Notes under the pieces: generated by a model
Databases searched by the model: none
Told to the model about the DNA's origin: nothing
The model's input: only the letters and a program-made list of their open reading frames with translations
Program-made: the position numbers and the translations under genes
Shown: piece by piece, positions 23,034 to 34,249 of the stretch
Position numbering within the stretch: the stretch's first letter is position 1
How the letters are laid out: the number at the start of each line of letters is the position of its first letter
Source: Bostrychus sinensis
Lineage: Eukaryota; Chordata; Actinopteri; Gobiiformes; Eleotridae
DNA length: 64,000 nucleotides
Assembly: GCA_020698575.1 (NCBI GenBank)
Contig: CM036240.1
Span: forward strand, 16,851,711-16,915,710
Direction of reading: 5' to 3'

Positions 23034-23870
23034 CAGACGTGTCCAAAATGCGGCCCAGGGGCCATTTGCGACACAGGTCGAGATTTAATATGGCCCTCAG
23101 CTTCTATGACAAAATCTATTGCTTATAGCCCACACGTGTTTCTGTAGCTTGAGCTGTACATTTGAGCAGCTTATCTATTTTCTGCTTTGTGTCTTATAAT
23201 AGGTTAGTTGGAAAATAATTGCAGTTGTGTCTCTAGATTACACAATTATTATTTTGTATGTTTTGGTATTATAAATTCTGTCTCATTATTTGTTGTAAGC
23301 ATTAAAATCAGCCTGTGCTTAAAAAAAAAAATAATACAACCCAGAGAATGTTTTTTAAGTTCAAAGATGTTATTTTGTTGGAACTTTGTTATATATTATA
23401 AGTATATGGCTTTTGAAAAAAAAAAAAATACTATATATGTGCATTCATTTCTTACTGAACATAAGGAGGGACTGTCAGCCCTCAGACAATTTGGGTGAGG
23501 ATGGTTAAGCATTCGCCCAGCAACCAGAGGGTAGCTGGTTTAAATCTCATCGGAAGCGCATACTGTTGTTGTGTCCCTGGGCAAGACACTTCACCCACAT
23601 TGTCTACTCTGTGTGAATGTGTCAGTGTGGCTTTGTTTGGTGTTCTGTTTGGTTGGAGGGGCTGTAGGGGCAGACTGGCAGCCACGCTTCTGTCAGTCTG
23701 CCCCAGGGCAACTGTGGCTTCAGAAATAGCTTACTACCACCGAGTGTGAATGAATAATGCAATGTAAAGTGCTTTGGGTATCTAGAAAGGCACTATATAA
23801 ATCCAAAACATTATTATTACTTGCACATCTTCAAATCTGGCTGTATTTGGAAAAAGTTTGGACATGCCTG
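23034..23870. mobile_element. hAT (Charlie-like) element, 837 bp, with nested SINE
   Basis: Ends read CAGACGTGTCCAAAATGCGG on the left and TTTGGACATGCCTG on the right, a Charlie-like hAT inverted repeat. The flanks CACTAGAC and CACCAGAC (23026-23033, 23871-23878) form an 8-bp duplication with one mismatch. Intact transposase is absent. A SINE lies inside the right half. Confidence 0.82.
23490..23820 (+). mobile_element. tRNA-derived SINE nested in hAT element
   Basis: The head has A/B-box-like sequence ('ggttaagcattcgcccagc', 'ggtttaaatctcatc'), then the widespread fish SINE core 'ccctgggcaagacacttca', then a 3' end with 'tataaatccaaaacatt' and a TTA tail. The same family occurs at 52025-52330 (inverted), 55975-56280 and as a 3' part at 25270-25440. 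Confidence 0.8.
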
Positions 23871-24660
23871 CACCAGACCATTAATACTGTGCACTTGGAG
23901 GGGGATGATTAAGCTGAGATGACCCCAGAACAGAGAAGCCAAAAGAAGAAGTTGGATAAAATGAATTCAAAATATAATTAACATCTGATTACTTTAGGAT
24001 TATAGTGGAGTGTGTTATACGTTATATCAGGCTACGGTGTGTATTTTGTAAAATCTTGTTCTCCCTAGAAATTAAGAGCCGCCATAGTTTATCCCAGTTG
24101 TGCTATATATTCATCGGGCTTACTGTAAATTTCAAAATTACAAGAAAGGAGAAATGTTGAAAAAAGCCCATACACCACATTTAGGTTTGGTATGTGATGA
24201 ATCTTTCACTTCCTCTTTCACACACCCCACCCCAGCGACATGTCCAGGTACTCACTCTGCACTTCAGCTGTGACTTTTATGAATTATACAGCAGTATATT
24301 TGAGTGTGTGTATAAACAGGATTTTAAGACTAAATGTTTCCTTAAGCTAAGGTTTAGTGATGACAGTGTATGTTTAGTCTCAGTCACTTTACACTACACA
24401 TTAATGTCAATGAAATTACCCAAAAAGTATTTCCTCCACAAAACGTATCTGTTTTTCTGCTGATGATTTGTTGGTTGTAGCGTTTTCAGAAAAGATCAGT
24501 AATTTTTGGTGTTCTGGATCCAGCAATTTTTAAAATTTCAAGTTCACGTTCAGGTCTGGGCATTGTGACTCCCAGTGAAAATGAGAAGTGGCAGATTACA
24601 GGGCATCATTTTGAAACTGCTGTAGAGTGGCAGTCTGCGGTTATTGTGGTCATTCCAACT

Positions 24661-24668
24661 ATATAAAA
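24661..24668 (+). promoter_or_regulatory. Candidate TATA box of the CALHM gene
   Basis: The sequence ACTATATAAAA occurs about 85 bp before the ATG at 24751. With a usual 25-30 bp spacing transcription would begin near 24692, just past the upstream ATG at 24691, which favours translation from 24751. Confidence 0.4.
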
Positions 24669-24750
24669 AAGTAACATTAGTATTGAACATATGACTTACA
24701 AACCTTACATTACCAGAGCACACATTGAAATTTTTTTTATCAGAGACATC

Positions 24751-25957
24751 ATGGCACATGTTGGCCACGATGTTGTGGATAAACTTTTACATGTTTTTAC
24801 CAAAGCTGTGAGCACGTCTCTGCTCATTGTGCTGTTCTTTGTCTTACAGTACATATTGGATATGAAGTTCCAGTGCTCGTGCAAACCAGGCTTACACGTT
24901 AACGGAGTGTTTTACTTGATTGCACCTCCTGTGATTCTGACGTGGGTTCTCATCTACATTGAGTCTTTTAATCTGAAAAGGATCTGTGACACTTTCAAGG
25001 GAAAATGTGGCAACCTCTTGAGCTGCATTTTACAGATTCTGGTTAAGTACCTGTCTGTGACTACAGTATGGATCACTGCAGTTCTGTTTGATGGAGACTG
25101 GTACTTTTGTTACAAGACAAACATTGACGCCAATTACACGGGAATGCCCTGCAGAGATGAAAATAGCTTGGCATATGAAGACAAGCTAGTGAGCAAAGGC
25201 CTTAAGATTGAATCTCTGGTACGTATTGTGATTAAGCTTGAAGAATATTCAACCAAGCTGCTTAGTTGATGTGTGTTAGAGCTCTGGTTGGTTGTTGGAG
25301 GTCACTGGAGAATGGCTGCCAGGTCTCTGTCAGGGCAGCTGTGGCTAAACAAGCAGCTGATCACCACTGTAAATTAATAATGGACCATAATAAAGCCTTT
25401 TAAGAGTCAAGAAAAGTGTTATAGAAATCCAACGTTTATATATATTGATTTCTCTGTTTTGGTCATAATTTCATTTTCAAACTCTTGTTTTGTAGGAATA
25501 TGGCATGATTTTAATTTGTAGCTTTCTTTTGCTTTGGACCATGGTTGAAGTCTTGAGGCTGTTTTGCATCCGAAAAAAAGCACTGAATGGGAACAGTGAC
25601 AGTGAACTGCTCTGTTGTCCTCCTTACTACAAAGTTGTTTATGAAAATCTTCTGGCAGAGCAAGTCAGTCAGCATCTAAAAGAGGAACTGACAAAACTAG
25701 CAGCAGAGCGTGCGCAGGTCATTTGTAAACCCTATATCCAAGACATCCAGAATCATGAGAAAAACCTCTGTGACAATAACAGGGAAGTGTGGGAATCATG
25801 GCACAAGATTTCGTCTTCAGACTTTTACATGCAAAAAGAAACACCCGAGGAACCTCTAAGGGATCCAGAAAATGTGCCTTTAATGTTTAGAGACAGAGTC
25901 TGGGCATTACGAGAAGAACACCTTCAATTTAATCATGACTTGATGTTTGAATATTAA
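24751..25957 (+). CDS. CALHM-family large-pore channel (CALHM5/6-like)
   Basis: Two exons, 24751-25218 and 25496-25957, joined in phase 0 by a GT-AG intron (276 bp plus splice dinucleotides); product 309 residues, within the family's usual length. An N-terminal hydrophobic helix leads to the diagnostic FQCSC cysteine pair, then a second helix (FYLIAPPVILTWVLIYI), a third (about residues 105-120), an extracellular loop with two further cysteines (WYFC, MPC), and a fourth helix opening exon 2 (MILICSFLLLWTMVEVL). The cytosolic tail is helical and charged. CALHM proteins form large-pore ion/ATP channels; the intron before the last helix also fits. An in-frame ATG at 24691 would add 20 residues but lies where transcription probably starts. 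Which CALHM paralogue it is cannot be fixed by eye. The intron holds a SINE fragment. Confidence 0.88.
25270..25440 (+). mobile_element. SINE 3' fragment in CALHM intron
   Basis: The words 'agggcagctgtggcta' and 'tgttatagaaatccaacg' match the body and tail of the SINE at 23490-23820. The tRNA-like head is missing. Confidence 0.6.
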
Positions 25958-25962
25958 ATAAA
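25957..25962 (+). promoter_or_regulatory. AATAAA overlapping the CALHM stop codon
   Basis: The stop TAA (25955-25957) runs straight into AATAAA. If used, cleavage would fall about 10-30 bases later and leave a minimal 3' UTR, before the opposing lectin stop codon. A later weak ATTAAA near 26354 is an alternative. Confidence 0.5.
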
Positions 25963-26002
25963 ATGTGATTTGTATGGCTTATTTTTGTTCACTGAAATTT
26001 TT

Positions 26003-26008
26003 TTTATT
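26003..26008 (-). promoter_or_regulatory. AATAAA overlapping the C-type lectin stop codon
   Basis: On the minus strand the last codons read CAA TAA AAA, so AATAAA spans the stop codon (26006-26004). Usage is inferred, not shown. Confidence 0.5.
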
Positions 26009-28504
26009 GCCTTTGTCGGGCCACTTTCTCACAGATCCACCTCAGACTGGTGTTACAAGACAAGTCGTTCCAGTTGTTTGCAGAGTCAGTTCCTGTTGTG
26101 ATGTGAGCGCAGTCCTCCTCTCCTAATCGCCCATCACCGGCACCATTATCAGGCTGCATGTCTCGCCAGAAGCTAGCATGAAATATTATGAAGTTATTGT
26201 TAATATTTTATATAAAGACATTATTTTTAATACCATGTCTTTGTGATCATATAAAAATAATGTAATTGTGTAATAGTAATGTATAATTACCTGCATTTTT
26301 CTTGTTGACAGAAGTACTGCAAATTAGTACTCAATAATGATCACAATGGTCACATTAAAACAATATTACTCAAGTAGAAGTTAAAGAACTCAGCAATACT
26401 GTTACATGAGTAAAAGTATTTTCTACAATTACCTCTACTGCTACCACAATTAAGATTGCTACAACAATTTTACTGTTGCTATACTACTTTTGCCACTAAG
26501 GACAAAACACTTTAACTCATTTAGATATTAAAAAAATTGTAAAGTAACATTTTTTCTTAGTAAAAGTATCTGGTTACTTTTAACAGTACATATAACTGGA
26601 GAAAAGTGCTGGATTTAAAAGAATGACTGCTCCCTCTAGTGGTCATGCGGATTTCTCTATTTCCTTTTGGAGTCATATTGCTAATCAGATAGAGAGCATT
26701 TATTTTAAAAGGTCACTAATGGTCCCCTACCTTAAAGTCAGTGGGCTGCCATTGACCCATCTCCAGGTCCCCTCTGTGACAGAGTCAGTCAGACCGATCC
26801 AAAGTAGTGTTCGGGCTTCAGTGAGACCAGAGAGGAAAGTCTAGAATAAAAACAAAAATGTAAACAACAACTTTGTAGCATCTTGTGCAACTGTACCAAA
26901 AAAAAAACCTTAAAGGTCTGACTGTTTTGAATGAAAACATATTAAATTAGTCTGAATACAGGAAACACATGCTCTCTGCTGGATAAAAAGAAGGACATCA
27001 TTTGTAGGTAAGCACAGATTGTTTCATTATGGGCCCCCTGTGAATTTTTGCTTAGGGCCCCAACAGACCCATGCAGCACTTCTGGCTATAGTTTGTTGTA
27101 TAAAATGGATTCTCTGTTCATGTTGTTAGTCAACTCAGGAAAACCTAAAAGTGTCAAACCTGACATTTCGGGGACTGTACCTGCTCCTCTGTGCTATCTA
27201 CAACCACCAGATGTGCTCCTCTGGTCCAGCAGTCTGCTCGGCTTTTTCTCCACGAGTTGGACTCATTGGACAGGAGATAACAACTACATCCAACCATCCT
27301 CCATCCTGTTGGACACGCTTTCCCTGAAAAATCACACAACAACATGAGTTAAAACTTTTTGTTGTGTGCGTATGGGTTTCTGAAGACCTGGTAGACATTT
27401 TTGCAGAAGAATGAATACAATTTACCACAAGTTTTGTATTTATTGCGCCCACACTTACTGTTCTGCTTTTGAATGCTTTGAATGAGACTGGCGTTCGGAA
27501 GGTCCCTCTCTGTGGTCAGCTGGACTTTCGTTTTGGTCAGGTTTGCAGCTGAGCGCCACATCGAGAAACCATCTGGAAAACAAAGTATAAACAATGCAGT
27601 GTGATCAACCATCACAGTATCACTTTGTCAGTGGATTAATATAATTAAATCAGTATCTTTTATACATATCACATTCGTTCAAATAGTGTACTTGTAAAAA
27701 ATATTTTTTATTTATTATTTTAATTGTGATGATGATATTATGCACATTATATCTCAATTTTATAATTTAATGAAATACTGCATTTTGGGTTGCATTAAAT
27801 GAAATCTTATAAAATCTTTGTAAATAGTGTTGTATGTATATAACCTTGTCTTATTTTTTAGGGTGAAACTGTAAACATTAGTCCATGGACAACAGATCAA
27901 AAATAGCCTTTTGGCTAATTCTGGTGCCTTTACAGAAATGTGCATTAATGTAAACTGTCCCTGTCTAATAAACCAATGAATAAATAAAAGAAGAATGTTA
28001 ATTGTACGACTAAATACATTCAGCTTTGCAATTTTCCAATGTTTTGAAATGCATGCACCTGGATACCCAAATATAAATAAATGAAATGATAATGAAAGTG
28101 TTACAATAGTAAACAGATTGCAACCTTGAAAGACTTCGTATAAGTGAACCTATAACGTGGCATTTCTGATGTGAAGTGGGAGATCATTACATCTATGGCT
28201 ACAATTCAATTAATAATAACAGCACACAGAAAAAATAAAAGGACAGCTAAATTTCACTTACAGTGAGCACCAAGGCCAACGAGCCAAGAGAAGAGGAAAG
28301 CACAAAGTAATCCCAGCAACACAATAACACAATAAAGTCTTCGCTTCTCACCCTGACGTGCTGTATCTAGATGGCAAAAAAGAAGAATTTAGAGTACAAA
28401 CAAAGTCCATACAATATCACCATTAACATACCTTTCTCATTTATAAAGGATCTTGTTTTAAAAAATCTGTCCTGTCCAACGTTGGCATAAATGTCCTCAT
28501 CCAT
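26004..28504 (-). CDS. Type II transmembrane C-type lectin (CD209/CLEC4-like, QPD motif)
   Basis: Six exons (minus): 28504-28432, 28366-28262, 27572-27459, 27323-27181, 26840-26731, 26172-26004, GT-AG throughout, 237 residues. The short cytosolic tail has DIYANV, which fits a YxxΦ endocytic motif and a Grb2-type pYxN site but not a strict ITIM. One membrane helix follows (about residues 35-58), then a short stalk with an N-glycosylation site (NLTKT). The lectin domain opens CPTGWRM, has WIGLTD, the Ca2+/sugar motif QPD (usually galactose-type), and WND followed by LSCNTSLRWICEK. All core cysteines of a long-form domain are seen. It resembles the expanded fish CD209/asialoglycoprotein-receptor-like lectins; the exact orthologue is unclear. 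It converges on the CALHM gene. Confidence 0.9.
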
Positions 28505-28913
28505 TGCACTGGAGAAAGCCAAAGATACTGGTTTATTCATTCAGTCACAAGATATTCACAATAAATGAAAGTGGTTTTGTTTTTTTCTGTTTGTGGAAGA
28601 AGTTCAGAGTTTCAGATTGCATAAATAGCAGTGTGTCTACCACCTGTGTTTTCCCAAGAGAGTATACAGTACAAGCTAGAGCCTCCAAAACCAAACAAAA
28701 TATTAACTTGGCACAAAATTATTTCACTTGACATCATGGGATTATCTGGTGGGATAGTATAGAAAAGCCAGACACTGTACCTATAGTTAAGTAATTGAAT
28801 AATATGTATTTTTTTTTTATGTACATTACTTGTTAAGTTAAATTTGGAGGAAAATGTTTCTCCAGTATTTTTTCAAAAGTAAAAGTATTTTTTGACCACA
28901 GAGGCAAAGTGAC

Positions 28914-29090
28914 TACTAATAATAGTAATAGTGGTAGTATTATTAGCAGTTGTAGTAGTAGCAGAAGTAGTATTGGTAGTGTAGTAGTAGTAGGAGCAGT
29001 AGTGGTAGTAGAAGTATTATTATTAGCATTTGTAGAAGTAGTAGGAGAAGTAGTATTAGTAATAGTAGTAAATAGTAGTAAGTGTTGTAA
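28914..29090. repeat. Imperfect (TAG)n triplet tract
   Basis: TAG/TAA/GTA triplets repeat with interruptions over about 175 bp, about 400 bp upstream of the C-type lectin start codon. Confidence 0.85.
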
Positions 29091-29940
29091 GATTTAGTGG
29101 TTTGTATCTCAGTGATGCCTGGGCCTATCCACATGAAACAAACACTGTTAGGAAGCCAAACGCCTTCTCTGTCAGGACAAGGACAACGGCTCGGCTCTGT
29201 GAACTGGCTTGTTCATGACCGACCCATCACTTGCACGAACATGAGTTAAAACAATTACTGGCATAAATTAATGAATGCAATAATAACGCCTTAATGTGCC
29301 AAGCCCTAATTATTATTATAAATAAGTATAGCTCAGTCAATCTGTCAATAAAGCCTATAATGACCACAAAAATATCTAATAATATTAATAATAATAATAA
29401 TTCCTTTACTGACATCTTAATCATCAGGGCTTGACAGTTACTTTTTTGCTCACTGGCCACTGTGGCTAGTATTTGTCAAAAGTTGCTAGACAACAGTGTC
29501 TCTACTAGCCACAATTTAATTAGTCAAATAAATGTAAAATGTATTTATTTATTTATTATTGGTTTCATGTATGGACAGGGAGAAAAAAATGTTTACCTAG
29601 GCAGAATAAATTGATATAACAATATTCCAATATTGTGATATTGCAGTTTCAAAAGTCTCACAATATTGTCATGGACCAGCAGATGAATGGAAAAAAAAGC
29701 AGAGCGAACTATATAGACCATGATCCTTTGCTCCGTTTCAGCACAGCCAACATGACAAAATTATTATTTTTTTAATTATTATTTCTTTTGAAATATCACA
29801 ATAATTATGGCACCAAAGGCTCGTGAGGGCAGTGTGACAGCTTTCTCAAAATAAAATTCTGAATGTTAAAAATATTTTTTTTCATGATGGGACAGGAATA
29901 TATTTATTAATTTAGGCACTACAAACATGTTCAGTATTTT

Positions 29941-30049
29941 ATGATAAGAATTCAGAATGACCAAATTGTAGTGAATGTCCTGCAGTGTGACAGAAAATGT
30001 CACTCCACAGGTCATTCACTACAATTTGGACATTTTTAATTCTTATCAT
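29941..30049. repeat. Long inverted repeat / hairpin
   Basis: Arms of 37 bases (29941-29977 and 30013-30049) pair with three mismatches. The 35-base centre can itself fold (CCTG...TGACA against TGTCA...CAGG). RNA or single-stranded DNA would form a single long stem. It may be the core of a foldback transposon. Confidence 0.85.
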
Positions 30050-30191
30050 GGACATTATGAACAATATCAAAATATGTAGAAAAATAGAGTTAGTCTTAAA
30101 ATTGTGAATTGCTTACAAAAAGCTTTCTTTACACTTTTTATACTGATTTGAAAATAATAATTAATATTCAGTAACTTCAAAGTTGTGTCAA

Positions 30192-30345
30192 CAGGCCTGA
30201 TGACAGGCTTGCTGGGCCCCAACGCAAGAAGGCTTCACAATGGTCCATTATAATAGAAAAAAAACAAGAGGGACCATTTCTGGGCCCCTCTGACCCTAAG
30301 GCCCAGGACAACAGACCCCTTTGCCACCCCCTGTTGACGGGCCTG
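30192..30345. mobile_element. Small MITE (154 bp), 8-bp duplication
   Basis: Ends read CAGGCCTG and CGGGCCTG, with flanking TGTGTCAA / TGTGTCAC (30184-30191, 30346-30353). A related copy in inverse orientation lies at about 31645-31775, sharing 'aatggtccctctt' and 'cagaggggc' words. It is non-coding. Confidence 0.65.
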
Positions 30346-31644
30346 TGTGTCACACCACAAGACAAAAAAAAACGGTGTTCATCCATTCACTCTCACATAC
30401 GTTACCTCTGCCAAGGAGGTCAGGTTTTAGCAGCATTTGTCTGTAAAAGCTCAAAATGTTACATTCAGATGTTAACAAAATTTCAGGAAATCATTTAAGG
30501 ACTCGGTAGCCCACTATTTTGAGATAGAGCCAAAAATACTAAAACTAAAATTAGCCACGGGGGGCAGTAGAAGAACAAATTAGATCTGTTTAAATGGCTT
30601 CTTTACAGTAAGGGCTTTGTGGCTCAACAGATCATTTACCCCCAAACTAGAAGATCTGGGCACTATATCTTTACCATAGCGAGACAGGAACAATGCCGTG
30701 GTGGAGTTTGGTGCCTTCTGAGTGCTTCTGTCCACATATGCGTCGTCAACGCACCAATACATGCATGTTTATGGATAGTGGAATGAAGAAGAGAAAAAAA
30801 ATGCTTACATTTTTAATGTAACAAACAAAAAACAACAAAATGTAAAATGTAAAATGTAACAACAAAAAACATAATCATGGAGAAACCTGCCAACATAAGG
30901 GCACAGCGCACGCTCAGACCAGAGAGAAACAACAAAAAATTACTCATTATGCAATAAGGAGTTGAATTGTTAATGTTAACCAAGAACATTTAGAGCTGAC
31001 CTTAAACTTCTGAGTTCATTGTTAAACTTTGCATGAAAGCTTTGCCAGTATTTATGTGCATTCCCTCTGTCTAAGAACTATCAAGTGCTGGAATAGACAC
31101 TTTTCCATGTGGGACTTTTAGTATTAATTAAGTGTTGACAAGCCATGTTGACCAACTGTAAAACTACATGCCACTAGGTAATAGAACAAATAAACCTATT
31201 TAATAGCCTGTTCACCTCTCCCAGTTAATCTTAAATTAGTTATGACTGGTTGGTGGTACAACTGATTCCAGCAGAAGATGCTGGATTGGGAGGGGATTCC
31301 AATCAACTATAAGCTAAGAAAATAAATGAGAGTGGCTTTCCAGCTACAAGTTTACAAATGTATTATTGAGCCATAATGTAATTGTCTAATTTACTAAAGA
31401 TGATCTTTTTTTTTTTTTTTTAACAAATTAGAGGCTATTGTAGTAAGAATGATCAAATTTCATAACTTGTCTTAGTCCACACAAGCGGTAACATTACACA
31501 GTAGATTGTATTCAATAGATTTTTTTTCATGTAGACTATTATGGGGCTATTATTGTAGCCAAAAGATTTGTGCACGTGTTAATGGATTTGTCTGTAATAT
31601 TATGTGTGTGTATCAAGTTTTGTGTGTGTATATCCATATATCGG

Positions 31645-31775
31645 GACAGCTCGTCCTGTTGTCCCGGGCCTCAGGGTCAGAGGGGCAAAGAAATGGTCCC
31701 TCTTCTTATATTTTCTATTATATAGGGCCCATAGGAAGCCTTTTTGCCCCGGGCTCTGGCAAACCTGTCGGCAGG
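31645..31775. mobile_element. Inverted relative of the 30192-30345 MITE
   Basis: The words 'cctcagggtcagagggg', 'aaatggtccctctt' and 'gcaggcctg' are the reverse complement of those in 30192-30345. Boundaries are approximate; I could not fix a target duplication. Confidence 0.5.
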
Positions 31776-34039
31776 CCTGTCTGTGAGTGTGAGAGGAGGA
31801 GGAGAGGGAAACAGGGGGAAAAGCTGATGTAACAAGCCTGAACAGGAAGCTCTCCTCTGGGTGTGAGGCTGGGAAAGGCAGCCTGTGCTTCCAGACGGCT
31901 TTAGGTGTATGAAAATGTGGTGGCAAGACCTGTTATTTTTCTGGCCATATGCTCTCCCCAGGGAAATTGCTCAGACCACTTACTATCATCATAATAGTAT
32001 ATGTTTTCCAGCATCTACATGCTCAGTCGCTGTCATATTGAGTCCAGTAACATAGTGAGAGGTGCCACATCCTGCTCAGCTCTATGTCACTTTTAACAGC
32101 CCAGAGTAAACCAAATAAATGACTGGAGCTGCCTGTGAGATTTTCTGTTTCATTTTCTGTTTAAAGTAGATGTTAACCAACTAGCCAAGTGTTTACAGGT
32201 TACACTGATTAATTACATTTACACGAAGGGCATAGTCCAACTCAGAGTTCACTGGATTAAATGCTAATAAATGTGTCTACTTTGACTGGTAATGACAGTT
32301 TTATTAATAAATACCAACAATAACACTTTGAGTTTATAAAATGAGAAACTACAAGGTCAAAAAATGCGTTCCTCACAAAGCCACATGAATGTATCATACA
32401 TTACGGCTATCAAGCCTTCACTTCGATCCTCAGGCCAGCAGTCTCTGGGCCGTATTTTCGGCATGGCGTTGGCGCAAAATGCACACCATGTTCGAAAAAT
32501 ACCTGTTTGCAATCTAAAGGCCTCTTTGAACTTTTTTCCAGCCCAAGTTCACCCTCTTCAGACCAACGCCTATGTCTTTCAAGTAGGGACAAAATCAATC
32601 TGGATACACGCCCTGGCGGACCTCCGTCTACCCCACTGCCTCCGCCAAGATCGTCTATATATGGCCCCCAGTGTTACCGTGGGTTCTTTTCTAGTACTCC
32701 CACCATCCAAAGACATTCATTAGGTGTGTTGGAGAAACTTGTGTCTCTAACTTGCCCCTTGTACGTAAATTATTGTGTATGTCTGTGTATGGCCCAGTAG
32801 CGTGCAGTGACTTTTTCAAGCGGGTAAGCACACACCTTGACTTCATTACGTTTTATATGACAACATTTTGATTTAATTTAAATTTAATTAAAAATCACTT
32901 AACTGCAATCCCATCAGTGTTTGTGTAGTAGGCTGTTTCAAACTGTCTCACACTCTTCTTATATAATTACTATTAGCAACAGCTCTGTTTGTATACAAAA
33001 CAATGTCATTACAACATTATTTTTCCACAAAGCTGGCCTTCTCTGTCGCTTTATCAAAGAATATGCCCTCAGTTTTTGTTTTAACTTGAATTCATAAGCA
33101 CTAAAACTAAGACGGATAGATGAGTGAGGTTACAGCCTTACAGATGAGGGAGGCCTGGTCATCAGGACTCACACTGAGATCAACACCAGACTAGTGCACT
33201 GTTAATGCTGCTTCACTCTAATAAAACCTCAAAAGTAGCCTTATACATCACACCACAAGCCTCCATTTAAAAACACTGCCTCACTGACACTCACCTCTCT
33301 ACTCAAGCTGCAAATCCAGTTCATGTTACTATTTTGAAGAATCGTGCTGCATTTCCTACAGCTGAGTTTGTCCAGAATAACCAGAGACCAGTTCATTCAC
33401 AGTTCTGTAATATTCACATCCAGTCCCGGGCCACTGGCTCCTCTCCACTCCCCCAGCTCCACACAGTTTTATGCACCAGCATGTACTCACGAAAAACGTG
33501 GACAGGGTTTAAGCTACAAACTATGACTTATCTGTAGAAACGCTGTTAGACACTTTGGCTAGCTGCGGATAATTGTGGAAAGTTTTGTTGTCTAACACGG
33601 CGCATGCGCATTGTAATGTATGGGGCCGTAAGCTGCACAGCGCGCTGCTTGTCGCTGCTATCAGCCAGAAATCTCTGTCACTGAGCCTGAGATTGACCAC
33701 AGCATGCATGCATGACTCTCCAAAACAAGCTGCTCGGCCCTTTGCTTGACAAACTCCAGGCACAAACAGTGCATCATGACTTCACCTCCATGGAGGTGAA
33801 AATGACAGATATGAATGGCAGGGAGGCAACCTAGCTTGCCTTGACAGTACCTGGAGTGGCCAGCAGGGCGCAGAAAAGTACACAGTGACTGGAAGCAGAT
33901 AAAAGACTGATTCACTATGGAAGTGAATGGCAAAATGAAGTGTTTGAAGAGATAGATAGATTAATTTCGTTATAGTTTTAATCCGTGTGTTTTTTAGATT
34001 TGATTGGTCCAGCACTGCTTGCCTTGCTTGCCCTCACTG

Positions 34040-34115
34040 CACGCCCATGGTATGGCTATTGTCCAGAGTGCACCCCACCTAAGGCCCAGAAGACCTGGGA
34101 TAGGCTCCGGTGCCC
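34040..34115 (+). mobile_element. LINE 3' UTR fragment
   Basis: The wording 'gggataggctccggtgccc' followed by 'gtgacccctcatggga' is characteristic of fish Rex1/CR1-like LINE tails. Only a short tail is present. Confidence 0.45.
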
Positions 34116-34249
34116 GTGACCCCTCATGGGAATAAAGAAGAAAAGCAGAAGTAGCCATACTGTTGTTGGAAATGCTACATGTACCAGATTTCTTTGTAAC
34201 AACATCAGGTAGTTTAGTGTCATAAGTCTAATGCCAGTGCCGGGACATC

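Larger units (their letters stand above)
22502..24750. other. Spacer between vtcn1 and the CALHM gene
   Basis: The two genes diverge from this 2.2-kb region, so it should contain both promoters. It also carries a hAT element with a nested SINE (listed). A TATATAAAA stretch stands about 85 bp before the preferred CALHM start. No other coding sequence is recognised. Confidence 0.55.

Noticed and set aside
24691..24750. Upstream start codon for the CALHM gene
   Set aside because: It lies at about the expected transcription start from the TATA-like motif, and the added 20 residues have no counterpart in CALHM proteins.
29941..30049. microRNA precursor
   Set aside because: The hairpin is long and almost perfectly paired throughout, more like a MITE or foldback; no conserved mature sequence is recognised.
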